From the NCBI RefSeq assembly GCF_049532895.1, contig NZ_CP064031.1:2480001-2544000 (forward strand): a DNA stretch of 64,000 nt, in the 5' to 3' direction. Each line of letters begins with the position of its first letter. Position 1 is the first letter of the stretch. Positions 43,721-55,800 of the stretch are shown in pieces. Source of the stretch: Dyella_B acidisoli (GTDB lineage Bacteria > Pseudomonadota > Gammaproteobacteria > Xanthomonadales > Rhodanobacteraceae). Both the position numbers and the translations under genes were made by a program. Under the pieces are notes generated by a model. That model searched no databases. It was not told where the DNA came from and worked only from the letters and a program-made list of their open reading frames with translations.

Positions 43721-43763
43721 ATTTGAGCCTTCTCGGAAGCGGTTACCCATCAGAGGAGTCCTA
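43721..43763 (-). promoter_or_regulatory. Rcs-like box with -10 TCAAAT, promoter of tpsB2-sapC-ppi
   Basis: Box ATCAGAGGAGTCCTA at 43749-43763; TCAAAT at 43721-43726 after 22 nt. Located between the giant adhesin stop and tpsB2. Confidence 0.65.
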
Positions 43764-43804
43764 GACTGGCGCATTAATTGCGCTTTCGACGATCGCCTTC
43801 TGTT

Positions 43805-43840
43805 GCTGTCCATGGCCTGGTTGCGCAAGCCATGGACAGC
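43805..43840 (-). terminator. Stem-loop after the giant adhesin gene
   Basis: Perfect 12-bp arms GCTGTCCATGGC / GCCATGGACAGC with a 12-nt loop, 9 bp beyond the stop codon. No T-run, so it may be a stability element or Rho-dependent end. Confidence 0.55.
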
Positions 43841-43848
43841 GTCCGTCA

Positions 43849-46800
43849 CTACAGCGAAGACAGTGTTGGCGAATGCTCCATGCACACGTGCTTGACCTTG
43901 CCGTTGTCCTTGTCTTCCGGAATGTCGACACAGTTCTCGGCGCTGCCGGGAAACACACCGAACATGAAGCGCGGCGGCGCGTAGTTGCCGTTGATCGGCA
44001 GCGAAGCGTCGAACGTCGAACGGATGAAGGGCACGGCCGTCTGGTCTACAAACCACGTGGTGGGCGTGTCGAACAGCGAGGAGATGTCCACCACGAAACC
44101 GCCGCCGTATTGCATCTGCGCAGTTCCCGTTGCAGGCGGCACCATCAAGGTAGGTGTTACGGCGATCTGCGTTGGCACCGGTGATGGCGAGGGGCCTGAC
44201 GAAGGCGAAGGTGTCGGCACCGGTGTTGGCGTGGGCACAGGTGTCGGATTCGAGCCAATCGGCACCGGTGTCGGCGCCACGGCGGCAAGCGGTGCCTTGT
44301 AGAACATGCCGTAGCCACCGCCGTTGTATCCCGGCACATAACTGCTCGACGGATACGCCTGACCCCAGCGGGATGCCGGTGCATTAGGCGTGGTGATGCC
44401 ACTGATCGTGCCCAATTGCACTTGGTTGTTGGCCGTAGTGCCGTAGCCTTGCGGTGCTTGACCACCCGCCACTGCGTAGATCGCCACTCCCGTGTTCGAG
44501 CTGATATCGGCCGTATTGCGGAACCAGCCGGGACCGGGCTTCGAGCCCGACGCCGCATCGGCCACGAACGTGATCGGTCCGTTGGCTGTGACGTTGCTGT
44601 GTACGTTCACGTCCACACCACCGACGCCGATCATCGCGCCACCCACATTCACCGGCTGATCGATTTCCAGCGTGCCGTTGGTGGACGGTGCCGCCAGCAG
44701 CGAGAGATTGCCGCCGGTGGTGATGCCGTTCTGCGCGATGCCTTGCGCGTTGTTGGCTACTGAAGGCGTCAAGCTGACACTGCCCACCGTGAGCTGGCCG
44801 CTGCGCGTGCTCAACGCCATGTCGCCCTTCGTGGTACCCGCCGCGGTCATCGCACCGGCATTGCTTACATAAGCACTACCCTTCGAAGCCGTAACACCCA
44901 GCGTATTCACCGCTGTCTGGATCGCGCTGCCGGATGTGCCGATCGAACCTGTGTCAGCCGTGAGCACTGCGCCCGACGCCGACAGCGTGCCCGCGGACTG
45001 CGTGATGTTGTTGGCTGCTTCGACGAATGCGTTGCCCGTGGTGCTGAGGTTCGCACCCAGGTTCACGTTACCGCTGGTCGACTTGACGTTGATCTCGCCA
45101 CCACCGCTGGCCACGTTGGCATTGACCGCCAGATCGCCACCGTTGGCCTGCAGCACCACATTGCCGCTGCCGTTCGCGCTCACGCCGCTTTGCGTGAGAC
45201 CGGCCGCATTGCCGGCCATCGTCGGTTGCACGCTGATGGATGCCACGGTCAGTGGCCCCTTGACCGTACTTACGTTGACGGTGCCGTTGGAGTGCGTCAC
45301 CGCACCCAGCGTCAACGCGCCATCGTTCACCGCATAGGCGTTGCCTTGCGCATTCAGACCCAGTGTCTGCACGTTGGTCGCAATGGGAGAACCCGCACCG
45401 CCGATGCTGCCTGCATCCGCGGTCAGCACGGCACTGGCGGCATTCACCTTGCCCTTGGTCTGCGTGATGTTGCCCTGCTTGGCTTCGACGAACGCATTGC
45501 CGTTCGTTGTGACGTCCGCCGCCAATGTGGCCGCGCCATTCGACAGCAGGTTGATCTCACCCGTATCGGCCGAGTTGTCGACGGCCGTGGACGTGAACAT
45601 CGTGCCCGTGGCGGTGGTACCCGACAAATTCGAGTTCGTGAGATCGAAGCCCACTTCGTTGATCGTGCCACCCAGCTGCACTGCACCAGTGGTGGATACC
45701 GCCGTGCTGCCATTGCCACTTTCGCTGGTCGCCAACACCGGTGTATCGCCCGCAGCGATCGCCGTGGCCGTGTCGTACACCACGGGTGCGTTCGACGCAC
45801 CGATGCCGGTTGCCGCATTCAACGCCAGCGCCGCTGCCTTGATCCCCGGCGCACCCTTGCTCTGCGTGATCGACCCGTTCTGCGACGTCGCCACCATGCT
45901 GTTGGCCACCGTCACTGCACCCAGCTGCAGGTTGCCGCTGGTTGCAATGTTGGCCGCATCGCCGTTGTTGAGCGTGACGGTACCGAACGTGTTACCCGTG
46001 TTGTTCAACACGATGCGGCTGCCCTGCCCGCCATTCAGCGCATTGTTGTGCACGTCGTAATTGCTGCCGGCGATGGTGCCCAGCGTGTTGTTCTGCATAA
46101 CCGATGGCGTATTCGCGCCAGCCACCGCGTTTACCGTCACGTTACCCAGATTGAGCGCGGAGGTCTGCACCAGGTTGTAGTCGGCAGTGGTCTTGGTGAG
46201 CGTCACCGGCGCCTTCGCCGTGTTGAGCGTCACCGTGCCCAGCGTATTCGCGCCGCCATTCAACAGAATGGCATTGGTCGCACCACCTACGTTGCTGACC
46301 GTGGTGCTGCGCAGATCCACGGTGACATTCTGACCCGCGTTCAAATTCACCGACGACAGATCAAAATCCGGACCGCTGCCGGATGCCACCACGACACCCG
46401 TGGTCGCTGCATTGGCATTGGTTGCGCTGTTGGAGCCGCCGGCTGTGACGCTGCCGTTCGGGCCGTAGGTGTTCACACCGTTGTAGTTGCCACCCACGTT
46501 CACGGTGCCGTTCACCGTGCCGCCGGTTTCGCCTGTCTCAGTCAAATTGCCGCCGACGGTGGTGGTGCCGGTCTGATCCAGGCTGCCCTGCGTGCTGATG
46601 GTGTAATTGCCCGCCACGGACGAGCCGTTCTCGGTCATGCCGGCCGTGCCGTTGGTCAGCGCCGCCGAATTGCCGGTGGTGAAGCGCGTGGTATCCACCG
46701 CTAGCGTGGTGTCGTTGATCAGACCGCTGGTCTGCTGCACCAGGCCCGCCGCATTGATCGACAGGTCGTTCGCCGTAACATTGGAGGCCAGTGTCACACC

Positions 46801-49800
46801 GCCCTTGTTGGTCGACAGCCCCGTCGAACCCAGTCCGGTCATGCCTGAGATCAGATCCACCGTGCCGCCTGTGGCATTGATCGGACCGCTCACCGTGATG
46901 CCCGCCGTCGAGCCTACGTCCAGCGTGTTCGCATTCACGCTGCCGCTCACGTTCAACGCACCCAGGTTCTGGATCACCACGTTACCGGTACCGGTGATGT
47001 TGGCCGACAGTGTCGACACCTCTGTCGCCAGATCCCCCGTCACGCCCGGACCCGAAGCAACCGTACCGATGCCATTGGCCGCCGCCGCATTCAACGTGTT
47101 GCCGATCACCACCGGCGTCGACGCCGCCTCGTTATCGATGATCTGCCCGTTGGTCGCTGTCAGTGCCACCGTGCCCGTTGCACCGGTCGTGGTCTGTGCC
47201 ACACCGTTATTGAAGGTGATGTTGTTGTCAGCCGTGCCGGTGATCGCCCCACTGCCGCTGGTCACGTTCTGATCGATCAGCAGATTCGAACCGCTACCGC
47301 CCGCAACGAGATTCACCGCGCCCGTGCCGTTCGCACTGACCCCGCTCTGCGTGAGACCCATCGCATTGCCGGCGATGGTCGGATTCACGTTGATCGCGCC
47401 CACCGTCAGCGTGCCGTCGGTGGTCGCCACGTTTACTGCACCGTTGGACGAAGTCACCGCGCCCAGCGTGAGTGCACCGCTGTTCATCGCATTGACATCG
47501 CCCTGCGCGCTCAATCCAAGCGTGCTGACGTTGGTGTTGATCGGGCTGTTTGTCGCGCCGATGCTACCGGCGTTTGCCGTCAGTACCGCATCGTTCGCGC
47601 TCAGCAGTCCGCCGGTCTGCACAATGTTGCCACTGATCGACTGGACGAACGCATTGCCCGTGGTGGTGACGTTCGCCGCCAGCGTTGCCGTGCCGCTGGA
47701 CAACAGGTTGATCTCGCCCGTGGTCGCGGTGTTGTACACCAGCGTCGGCGTCAGCAAGGTGCCAGTGGTGGTGGTGCCCGACAGATTGGAGCTGGTCAGA
47801 TCGAAGCCCACTTCATTGATCGCGCCGCCCAGCTGTACTGCTCCGGTGGTCGACACCGCCGTGCTGCCGTTGCCGCTTTCGCTGGTGGCGAGCACGGGTG
47901 TGTCGCCCGCGGCGATCGCGGTGGCCGTGTCGTAGCGGATGGGCGCATTCGTCGCGCCAATACCGGTGGCCGCGTTCAAGGCCAGCGCCGAGGCCAGGAT
48001 CGCCGGTGCGCCTGATTTCTGGGTGATTGCGCCGTTTTGCGAATTCGCCACCACGCTGTTGGCCGCCGTGATCGCACCCAATTGCAAGCTGCCGCTGGTG
48101 GCGACGTTGGCCGAGTCCGCATTGTTGATGGTGATGCCGGCAAAGGTGTTGGCCGGATTGTTCAGCACGATGCGGCTGCCCTGCCCGCCATTGAGCGTGT
48201 TGTCGTGCGTGTTGTAGTTGATGCCGTTGATGGTGCCCAGCGTGTTGTTCTGCATCTGCGTGGGCGTGTTTGCCCCCGCTACGGCATTGACGGTCAGCGC
48301 AGTTGTGGTCGGCAGCGCGATCGCTGCGGTCTGCACCAGGTTGTAGTCGTGCAGGCCGGTCGTCACCGTCACTGGCGCATTGGCCGTCGTGATCGTCACC
48401 GTGCCCAGTGCGTTGTTGCCGGTGTTGAGCAGTACCGCATCGGTCGCGCCGGTCACCGTTGCGCTGATCGAGCGCAGGTTCACCGTGATGTTGGAAAGCG
48501 TCGTGCCCGCCAGGTTCACCGACGACAGGTCGAAGTCGGGGCCTGCGCCATTGGCCGTCACCACGCCAGTCACGGCCGAGTTGTTGTTGACGGCACTGTT
48601 CGAACCGGCTGCTGTGATGCTGCCGCCACCGGCAGTGTTGTTCACACCGCTGTAGTTGCCGCCCACTGTCACCGTGCCGTTCACCGTGCCGCCGGTTTCA
48701 CCGCTTTCAGTGAGATTGCCACCTACCTTGGTTGCGCCAGTCTGGTTGAGCGTGCCTTGCGTGGTGATGCTGTAGTTGCCCGCCACCGTCGAACCTGCTT
48801 CGGTCATCGTGGTCGCGTTGTTGGACAGCGTCGCCGAATTGCCCGTGGTATAGCGCGTGGTGTTCACGCGCGTGGTGGTGTCGGTGATGTCGCCGTTGGT
48901 CTGCTGCACCAGGCCGGCCGCGTTGATCGACAGCGTGCTTGCGGTCACGTCGTCAGCCAACGTCACGCCACCGGCGTTGTTCGACAACGCGGTGGAACCC
49001 AGCGACGTCATGCCAGAGGTGAGATCCACCGTGCCGCCAGTCGCGCTGATCGGGCCACTGACCGTGATCCCCACGGTCGAGCCGACGTTCAAGGTGTTGC
49101 TGCCCACACTGCCCTGCACATTCAACGCGCCGCTGTTTTGCACCACCGCGTTGCCCGTGCCGGTGATCACCGCGTCCAAGTTCGACACTTGCGTGGCCAG
49201 ATCGCCCGCCGAGCCCGGACCACCCGCGCTCGCCGCTGTGCCGATGCCGTTGGCTGCCGTCGCATTCAGGCTGTTGCCGATCACCACCGCCGTGGCGGCC
49301 GCTTCATTGTCGATCACCTGACCATTGGTCGCCGTCAGGCTCACGATGCCGGTCGCGCCAGTGCCGGTTTGCGCGACGCCGTTGTTGAAGGTGACGTTGT
49401 TATTGGCCGTCACGTTGATCGCGCCGCTACCGCTGGTCACGTTCTGGTCGATCAACACGTTCGAGCCAGCGCCATTCGCGGTGATGTTGGCGTTGCCCGT
49501 GCCGTTGGCGCTCACGCCCGAGAGCGTCAGGCCCGCTGCATTGGCGGCAATCGTCGGTGTCAGCGCTACGCTGTTCACCGTGATCGTGCCGTTGGTCGTA
49601 CTCAGATTCAGGTTGCCGCCATTGGCCGATTCGGCCGCTAGCGTCATCGCTCCGGCGTTGTTGACGAATGCATCGCCCGCACTGTTCACACCCAGCGTGC
49701 TTACCGCCGTTTGCACTGTGCCCGCGCCCGTCGCGCCGATCGGGCCGTTGTCGGACGTAAGCACCGCGCCCTTCGCCGTGATCGTACCGGCGGTATAGGT

Positions 49801-52800
49801 GATGGCCTGGTTGCCTTCGACGAATGCGTTGCCGGTCGTCGTGATGTTCGCGCCCAGGTTCACGTTGCCGGTGGTCGACTTGGCGTTGATCTCGCCGCTG
49901 CCACTTACCATCGCGTCGTTGACGTTCAAGTCGCCGCCGTTGGCCTGCGTGCGGATTGTGCCGGTGCCGTTCGCATTGAGACCGGCAAGCGCCGCCCCTA
50001 CTGCGTTGTTGGCGATGGTCGGCGTCAGCGTCACTGCACCGACGGTCAGGTCGCCTGCGGTGGTCTGCACGTCCAGTGCGCCATTGCTCGTGGTCACGCC
50101 CGCCACGGTGGTCGGACCTTGTTCGGTCGCGTATGCGCTGCCGGCCGATTGCAGTGCCAGCTGGCTGGAGTTGAGATTGATGCGGTTGGCTGCGGTGCCG
50201 ATCGTGGTGCCGGCTGTCAGCACCACGCCCTTGCCGCTCACCGTGCCCGCGCTTTGCGTGATCGCCTTGTTCTGCGCCTGGATGAACACGTTGCCGCCCG
50301 TGCTCACGTTCGCGCCCAGCGCCACATTGTTGGTGGCCAGCGCGTTGATTTCGCCGGCAGACGAGCTGACCGCCGCATTCACCAGCAGATCCGCTGCGGA
50401 GGTCAACTGCACAGTGCCCTTGCCGTTGGCAGTCACCGCGTTGCTTAGCGTCACGTTACCGCTGGTGTTGGCGATGGTGATGTTGCCGCCGTTGGTGGTC
50501 ACCGTGTTGCCGGTCGTCACCGGGCCGGCCGCGGTCAGCGTGATGTTGCCCAAGAGACTGCTGTTGCCTAGCGACGCGGTGCTGACCGATGTGCCAGTGG
50601 TCGTGGTCGCCGTATTGCACAGGTTCGAGTGCGTGTTGTCGCAGGTGAAGCTGATCGTGTTGACCATGCCGCCCAACTGCACCGCGCCAGTGGTCGACAC
50701 AAACGTGCTACCCGTCGGCCCCGTCACCGCGGTGGCCAAGATGCCAGGCGCGCCGGTCGCCGACACCACCGTCGCCGTGTCGTAGTTGATCGGATTGGCC
50801 GCCGTGCCGATGCCATTGAGCGCGGACAAGTTCAGCGTGCGCGCCTGGATCGCCGTGCCGGTGCCGTTGCTGATCGCACCACCCTGGGATGCCACCGACA
50901 GGCCGTTGTTCACCGTGACGTTGTTGACGGTGATGTTGCCGTCGCTCGACACACCTGCCGTGTCGCCGTTGTTGATCGTGATCGCACCGATCGTGTTGCC
51001 CGAGGAGGTCAACGCGATACGGCTACCGTTGCCGCCATTCAAGGCGTTGTCGTGCGTGCCGTAGTTGATCCCGTTGATCACGCCCAGGCCGTTGTTTTCC
51101 AGGCCCGTTGCCGCACTCGAACCGGCCACGCTGTTGACCGTCAGCGATGCCACGTTCACCGGTGCGGTCTGCACCAGGTTGTAGTCGTTCGTCGCCGTGT
51201 TGACTGTTACCTTGCCGCCGGTGGTCAAGGTCACCGTGCCCAGCTCGTTCGCACCGCTGCCGTTGAGCAGGATCGCGTCTTGCGCACCAGTCACCGTGGA
51301 GGTCTTGCTGCGCAGATCCACCGTGATGTTGTTGCCGGTGCCCAGGTTTGCCGAGGCAAGATCGAAATCAGGACCGGCGCCGGTAGCCACTACCACGCCC
51401 GTCGTGGCGGCATTGGCGTTGGTCCAGCTGTTGGCGCCCGCGGCGGTAATGCTGCCGCCTGGGCCGTAAGTATTCACACCGCTGTAGTTGCCGCCGACTT
51501 TCACCGTGCCGTTCACCGTGCCGCCGGTGAAGCCGGTTTCCGTCAAGTTGCCGCCCACCGTTGTGCTGCCGGTCTGATTGAGCGTGCCGCCGGTGCTGAT
51601 GGTGTAGTTGCCGGTGACGCTCGAGCCGTTCTCGGTCAGTGTCGACGTATCGTTGGTCAACGTCGCCGAGTTGCCCGTGGTGTAGCGGGTTGTGTCTACC
51701 TTCAAGCTGCCGTCCTTGATCGAGCCGCCGGTCTGTTGCACCAGACCCGACGAACTGATCGACAGCGCGCCGGTGGTGACATTCGCGCTCAGCGTCACGC
51801 CGCCTGCGTTGTTCACCAGGCCGGTTGAGCCCATCGCACCCATGCCCGAGGTCAGATCCACCGTGCCGCCGCTCGCGCTGACCGGGCCGCTCACCGTGAT
51901 CCCCGCGGTCGAGCCGACGTTCAAGGTGTTGCTGCCCACACTGCCCTGCACGTTCAACGCGCCGCTGTTTTGCACCACCGCGTTGCCCGTGCCAGTGATC
52001 ACCGCATTCAAGTTCGATACTTGCGTGGCCAGGTCGCCAGTCGAACCCGGACCACCCGCGCTCGCCGCCGTACCAATGCCGCTCGCCGCTGTCGCGTTCA
52101 GCGTGTTGCCGATCACCACGGGCGTCGACGCCAGTTCGTTGTCGATCACCTGGCCGTTGGTGGCATTCAAGCTCACGATACCGGTCGCGCCGGTGCCGGT
52201 CTGCGCTACACCGTTGTTGAACACCACATTGGTGTTGGCGGTTGCCGTGATCGATCCGCTGCCGCTGGTCACGCTCTGGTCGATCAGCACGTTCGAACCG
52301 GTGCCGTTCGCCAGCAGGTTCACGTTGCCGCTGCCATTGGCGGATACACCTACCAGGCTCGCGCCCGCGGCAAGCGGCGTGTTGTTCGGGTTGTTGTCCC
52401 AACCTACATCCTGACCGGTGCCGGGCAGAATGCTCGTGGCGACGTTGACGTTGCCCACCGTGATCGTGCCGTTGGTGGTGCTTACGTTGATATTGGCGTT
52501 GTTGCTGCTCCGCGCTGCCAGCGTCACCGCGCCTGCGTTGTTCACGAACGCATTGCCACCGTTGGCGATCGCCAGATTGGCGGCATTGGTCTGCACCGCG
52601 TTGGTCGCCGTGCCTATGGTGGTGCCCGAGGTCAGCACCACAGACGCGGCGTTGAGCACGCCCGCTCCGCCATAGGTCATCGCCTGGCCCGATTGCGCCA
52701 GGATGTTGCCGGTGGTGGTTGCGTTGGCATCCCAGTTGATGTTGGTTGCCGCGTACGCGTTGATCTCACCGCTGCCGCTGCTGAGCGTGCCCGCTGCACC

Positions 52801-55800
52801 TTGGTTGATGCTACCGCTGCCGCTCAGGCCGGCGGCAAGCACCACGTTGCCGGTGGTGTTGGCGCTTACCGCTGCGTTGACATTGACGTTGTCGTCTGCA
52901 GCCAGACGGATGTACCCGCCGTTGGCCGTGGTCATCGCGCTGGTGACGTCGAGCGAACCACTTCCCGCCACCGTGCTCGCGCGCGCGGTGATGTCGATGT
53001 TCTTCTGCGAACTCACGCCGCCGCCGATCACCACGCCACCGGAAGCATTGGTGTCCAGCGCGGTCAGATACACGCCCGACTGTGCACCGGTGCCAATCGA
53101 GGTCGCGCTCAAGTTGCCGAAGTACACATCCAGCGGATTGGGCGTGGTGCTGCCGTCGCCACCGATCGTGTTGCCGGCATTCAAGGTCAGCAGCCCGCCC
53201 GCCGAGAACGCCAGGCTGTTGGAGGTTGGCGTACCGGTGCCGATGCCGATGTCACCGTAGTTGGTGTCTTCTTGCGTATCGACGATGTTGCGGCCTGCGT
53301 TCACCGTAATCGTGCCGTTCGGCGTGTACGTGTGTGCTGCCGCCATCACGTCGCTGTTCGCGCCGATCGCGTTCAAGGTGATGCTGTTGCTGCCGGTATC
53401 GACAATGCCCACTTCCGACGTGAGGCCTTGCACGTACACGTTGTTGGTGATCGTCGGCGTCAACGTCGTTTGCGGCGTGGTGCCGGCCGGGAAATTGCCG
53501 ACTGTCAGCGTGTTCTGGCTGTCAGTGATGTTGACGGTGCCATTCGCACTACCGGCTGCGGTCAGCGCCAGCGGACCGGACTGATACACGTACGCGCCGG
53601 CACCAGACTGGAACAAAGCCGCGTTGACGTTGGTGTCGATCGCATTACCGGTGCCCGTTGCGCCGATCGCGCCGCTCGCGATCATGGTCAGATCGTTGCC
53701 GCTGATCGTGTCTGCGCCCTGTGCACCACCGCCGTGCGTGATACTGCCCTTGTCGGCCTCCATGAAAATGTTGCCGTTAGGCCCGGGAATCTGGGTTGTG
53801 ATGTTGCTGTTGATCTGGATGTCACCGGCTCCGGTCGTACCGTCTGCATCCAGATTGATTTCGCCAGTGGTGATGCCTGGTGAGTTGTTCACAAGGATCG
53901 GTGCGTTGACGATGATGCTGCCACCCACCGTGCCGATGTTGATGCTGCCCGCCAGCGTTGCGCCCGCGCTCTGTACCGTGAGGCCGATGGGATCCAGCGG
54001 ACTGGTCGTGGTCGAGCCGTACGGCGCCGGCGCCGGCCACACCAGGCCTTTCGGGCCGAAGGTGAAGGCCGCCAGCATGCCGTTGACGAAGCCATTGTTG
54101 ATCGTAATCGTCTTGCCGTTGGTCACCGACAGCACGCCCGTCGGCGTGTCGCCACCGATCGTCATGCCGTTATAGGTGGCGGTGCTGCTCACGCCGAGCA
54201 CGCCAGTCGGGTTGTTGGCCGGCGCGATCATCTCGCCGGACAGACCGTTCACACTGGTGCTGATGTTTGCGCCGTTACCCACGATCAGTTGCAGCTGATC
54301 GGCATTGATCGTCACGCCTGGCGCGGTCACGATCATGTTGCCTGCGCCCAGGGTGAGATCAGAGCCCGAGCTCGCGCGTGTGAGTGGCCCCAGAACATCC
54401 AAGTCGCGGTTGGCCACCAGGCTTACCGGTGCTGTACCCGCCGACGGGTTGATACCACTCGCATCCGTCACAAGGATGTCGCGGTAGCCGGCCACCGCGA
54501 TGCTGCCACTGGTGGTGCCCAGCTTGAACCACGTGGCCGTCGACGTCGGATTGTTCAAACCTGTGTTGGCAACCGCACTGCTACCCAACCGCAAATCGGC
54601 AATATCGCCTGTGATATGCGCCCATTCCGTACTTTGGTATTCGTAGCCGGAGCGGATATCGATGTTGCCGGTGCCACTGGTCAGCGAGATCGGCCCACCT
54701 TGCTGCGTCATCCAGGCCTCGGGCGTTCCCATGCTCGAATAGGTACCCAGTACCCCGCTTGGCTGCGTCACCTGGGTATAGAACTGCCCGGACAAGCCCA
54801 GACCCTTGCTGCCGGTATTGCCGGTGACGATGGTGCCAATGGGATTGGCCTGCCCGCCGACGTTGGTGACCAATCCGCCATCCACTGTCAGCGCTTGCGG
54901 AGCAATACCGCCCACGCTAGTGCTCGTGCCCAGCGAAACATAAGGCATGTTGTATTCGCCGTAGTAACCGCCAGCGGCTACCACGGCATAGTTGTAAATC
55001 GCGTAAACCGTGTTGCCTCCGTTGGTCAACACGGTAAATCCACCCGGTACAGCGCCTGGCTGAATCACTGCTTCGCCGGCCGTCAATGCCGTACCCGCCG
55101 GCAACGGTGTGCCGGTCAGCGAATAGAACGTGTACCCGGCCGGAACCGTGGTGTTGCTGTTGGCGGTGATGACCGTACCGAACTGCGGCGTGAGCGCGTT
55201 GGTGCCACCCACCCATGCGAATACAGCACCCTTGCCATCTGCACCGGCCGTATCGTAACCGCGCGGATCGGTATTGCTGCCCGTGTAAACAGGGTTGATC
55301 GCCGCGTAGCCGGCGTAGATGCTGTTGAGATTGGCATCCGCCTGCAAGCTTAGATTGCCCGCGCCGGTGCGGGTGAAATTGGCAGCTACACCGATGTCGC
55401 CTTGCGAGCGGATGGTGATGTTGCTGGTGTCAGTGGTGTTGCCCCAGTTGGTGATCTGAATAAGGCCGCGCGAGTTGACCGTCAGGTTGCCGGCCAGCAC
55501 TTGCAGCAGAGAGAGATTGACGTACTCCTCCTGCAACGTATCGTTGGCGGTGCCAGACGTATCGGCCGAAAGATTGACAACGCTGTTGGTGTTGCCCGCT
55601 GTCACGCCATCGGCCAGCACCGACCGGTGCAGCAGGTTCAGATAGAAACCAAAGCTGCGCGACCAGTCATTGCCCGACACCGTCGCTGTCGTGCCTGAAT
55701 TGAAGCCGAGGATACCCAGCGTGTTGAGACTGTTGGCGTAGATGGCCGTCGCCCAGTAGCCATCGCTCTGGTTGAGGTACAAGTTCGGGTCAATGACGAC

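Noticed and set aside
33139..54175. Very long plus-strand ORFs opposite the two adhesin genes (for example 33139-34593, 45190-46704, 48037-49641, 51970-53883)
   Set aside because: They lie wholly within minus-strand genes with clear domains and mirror their repeats; no ribosome sites and Arg/His-rich or Val/Pro-rich low-complexity products.
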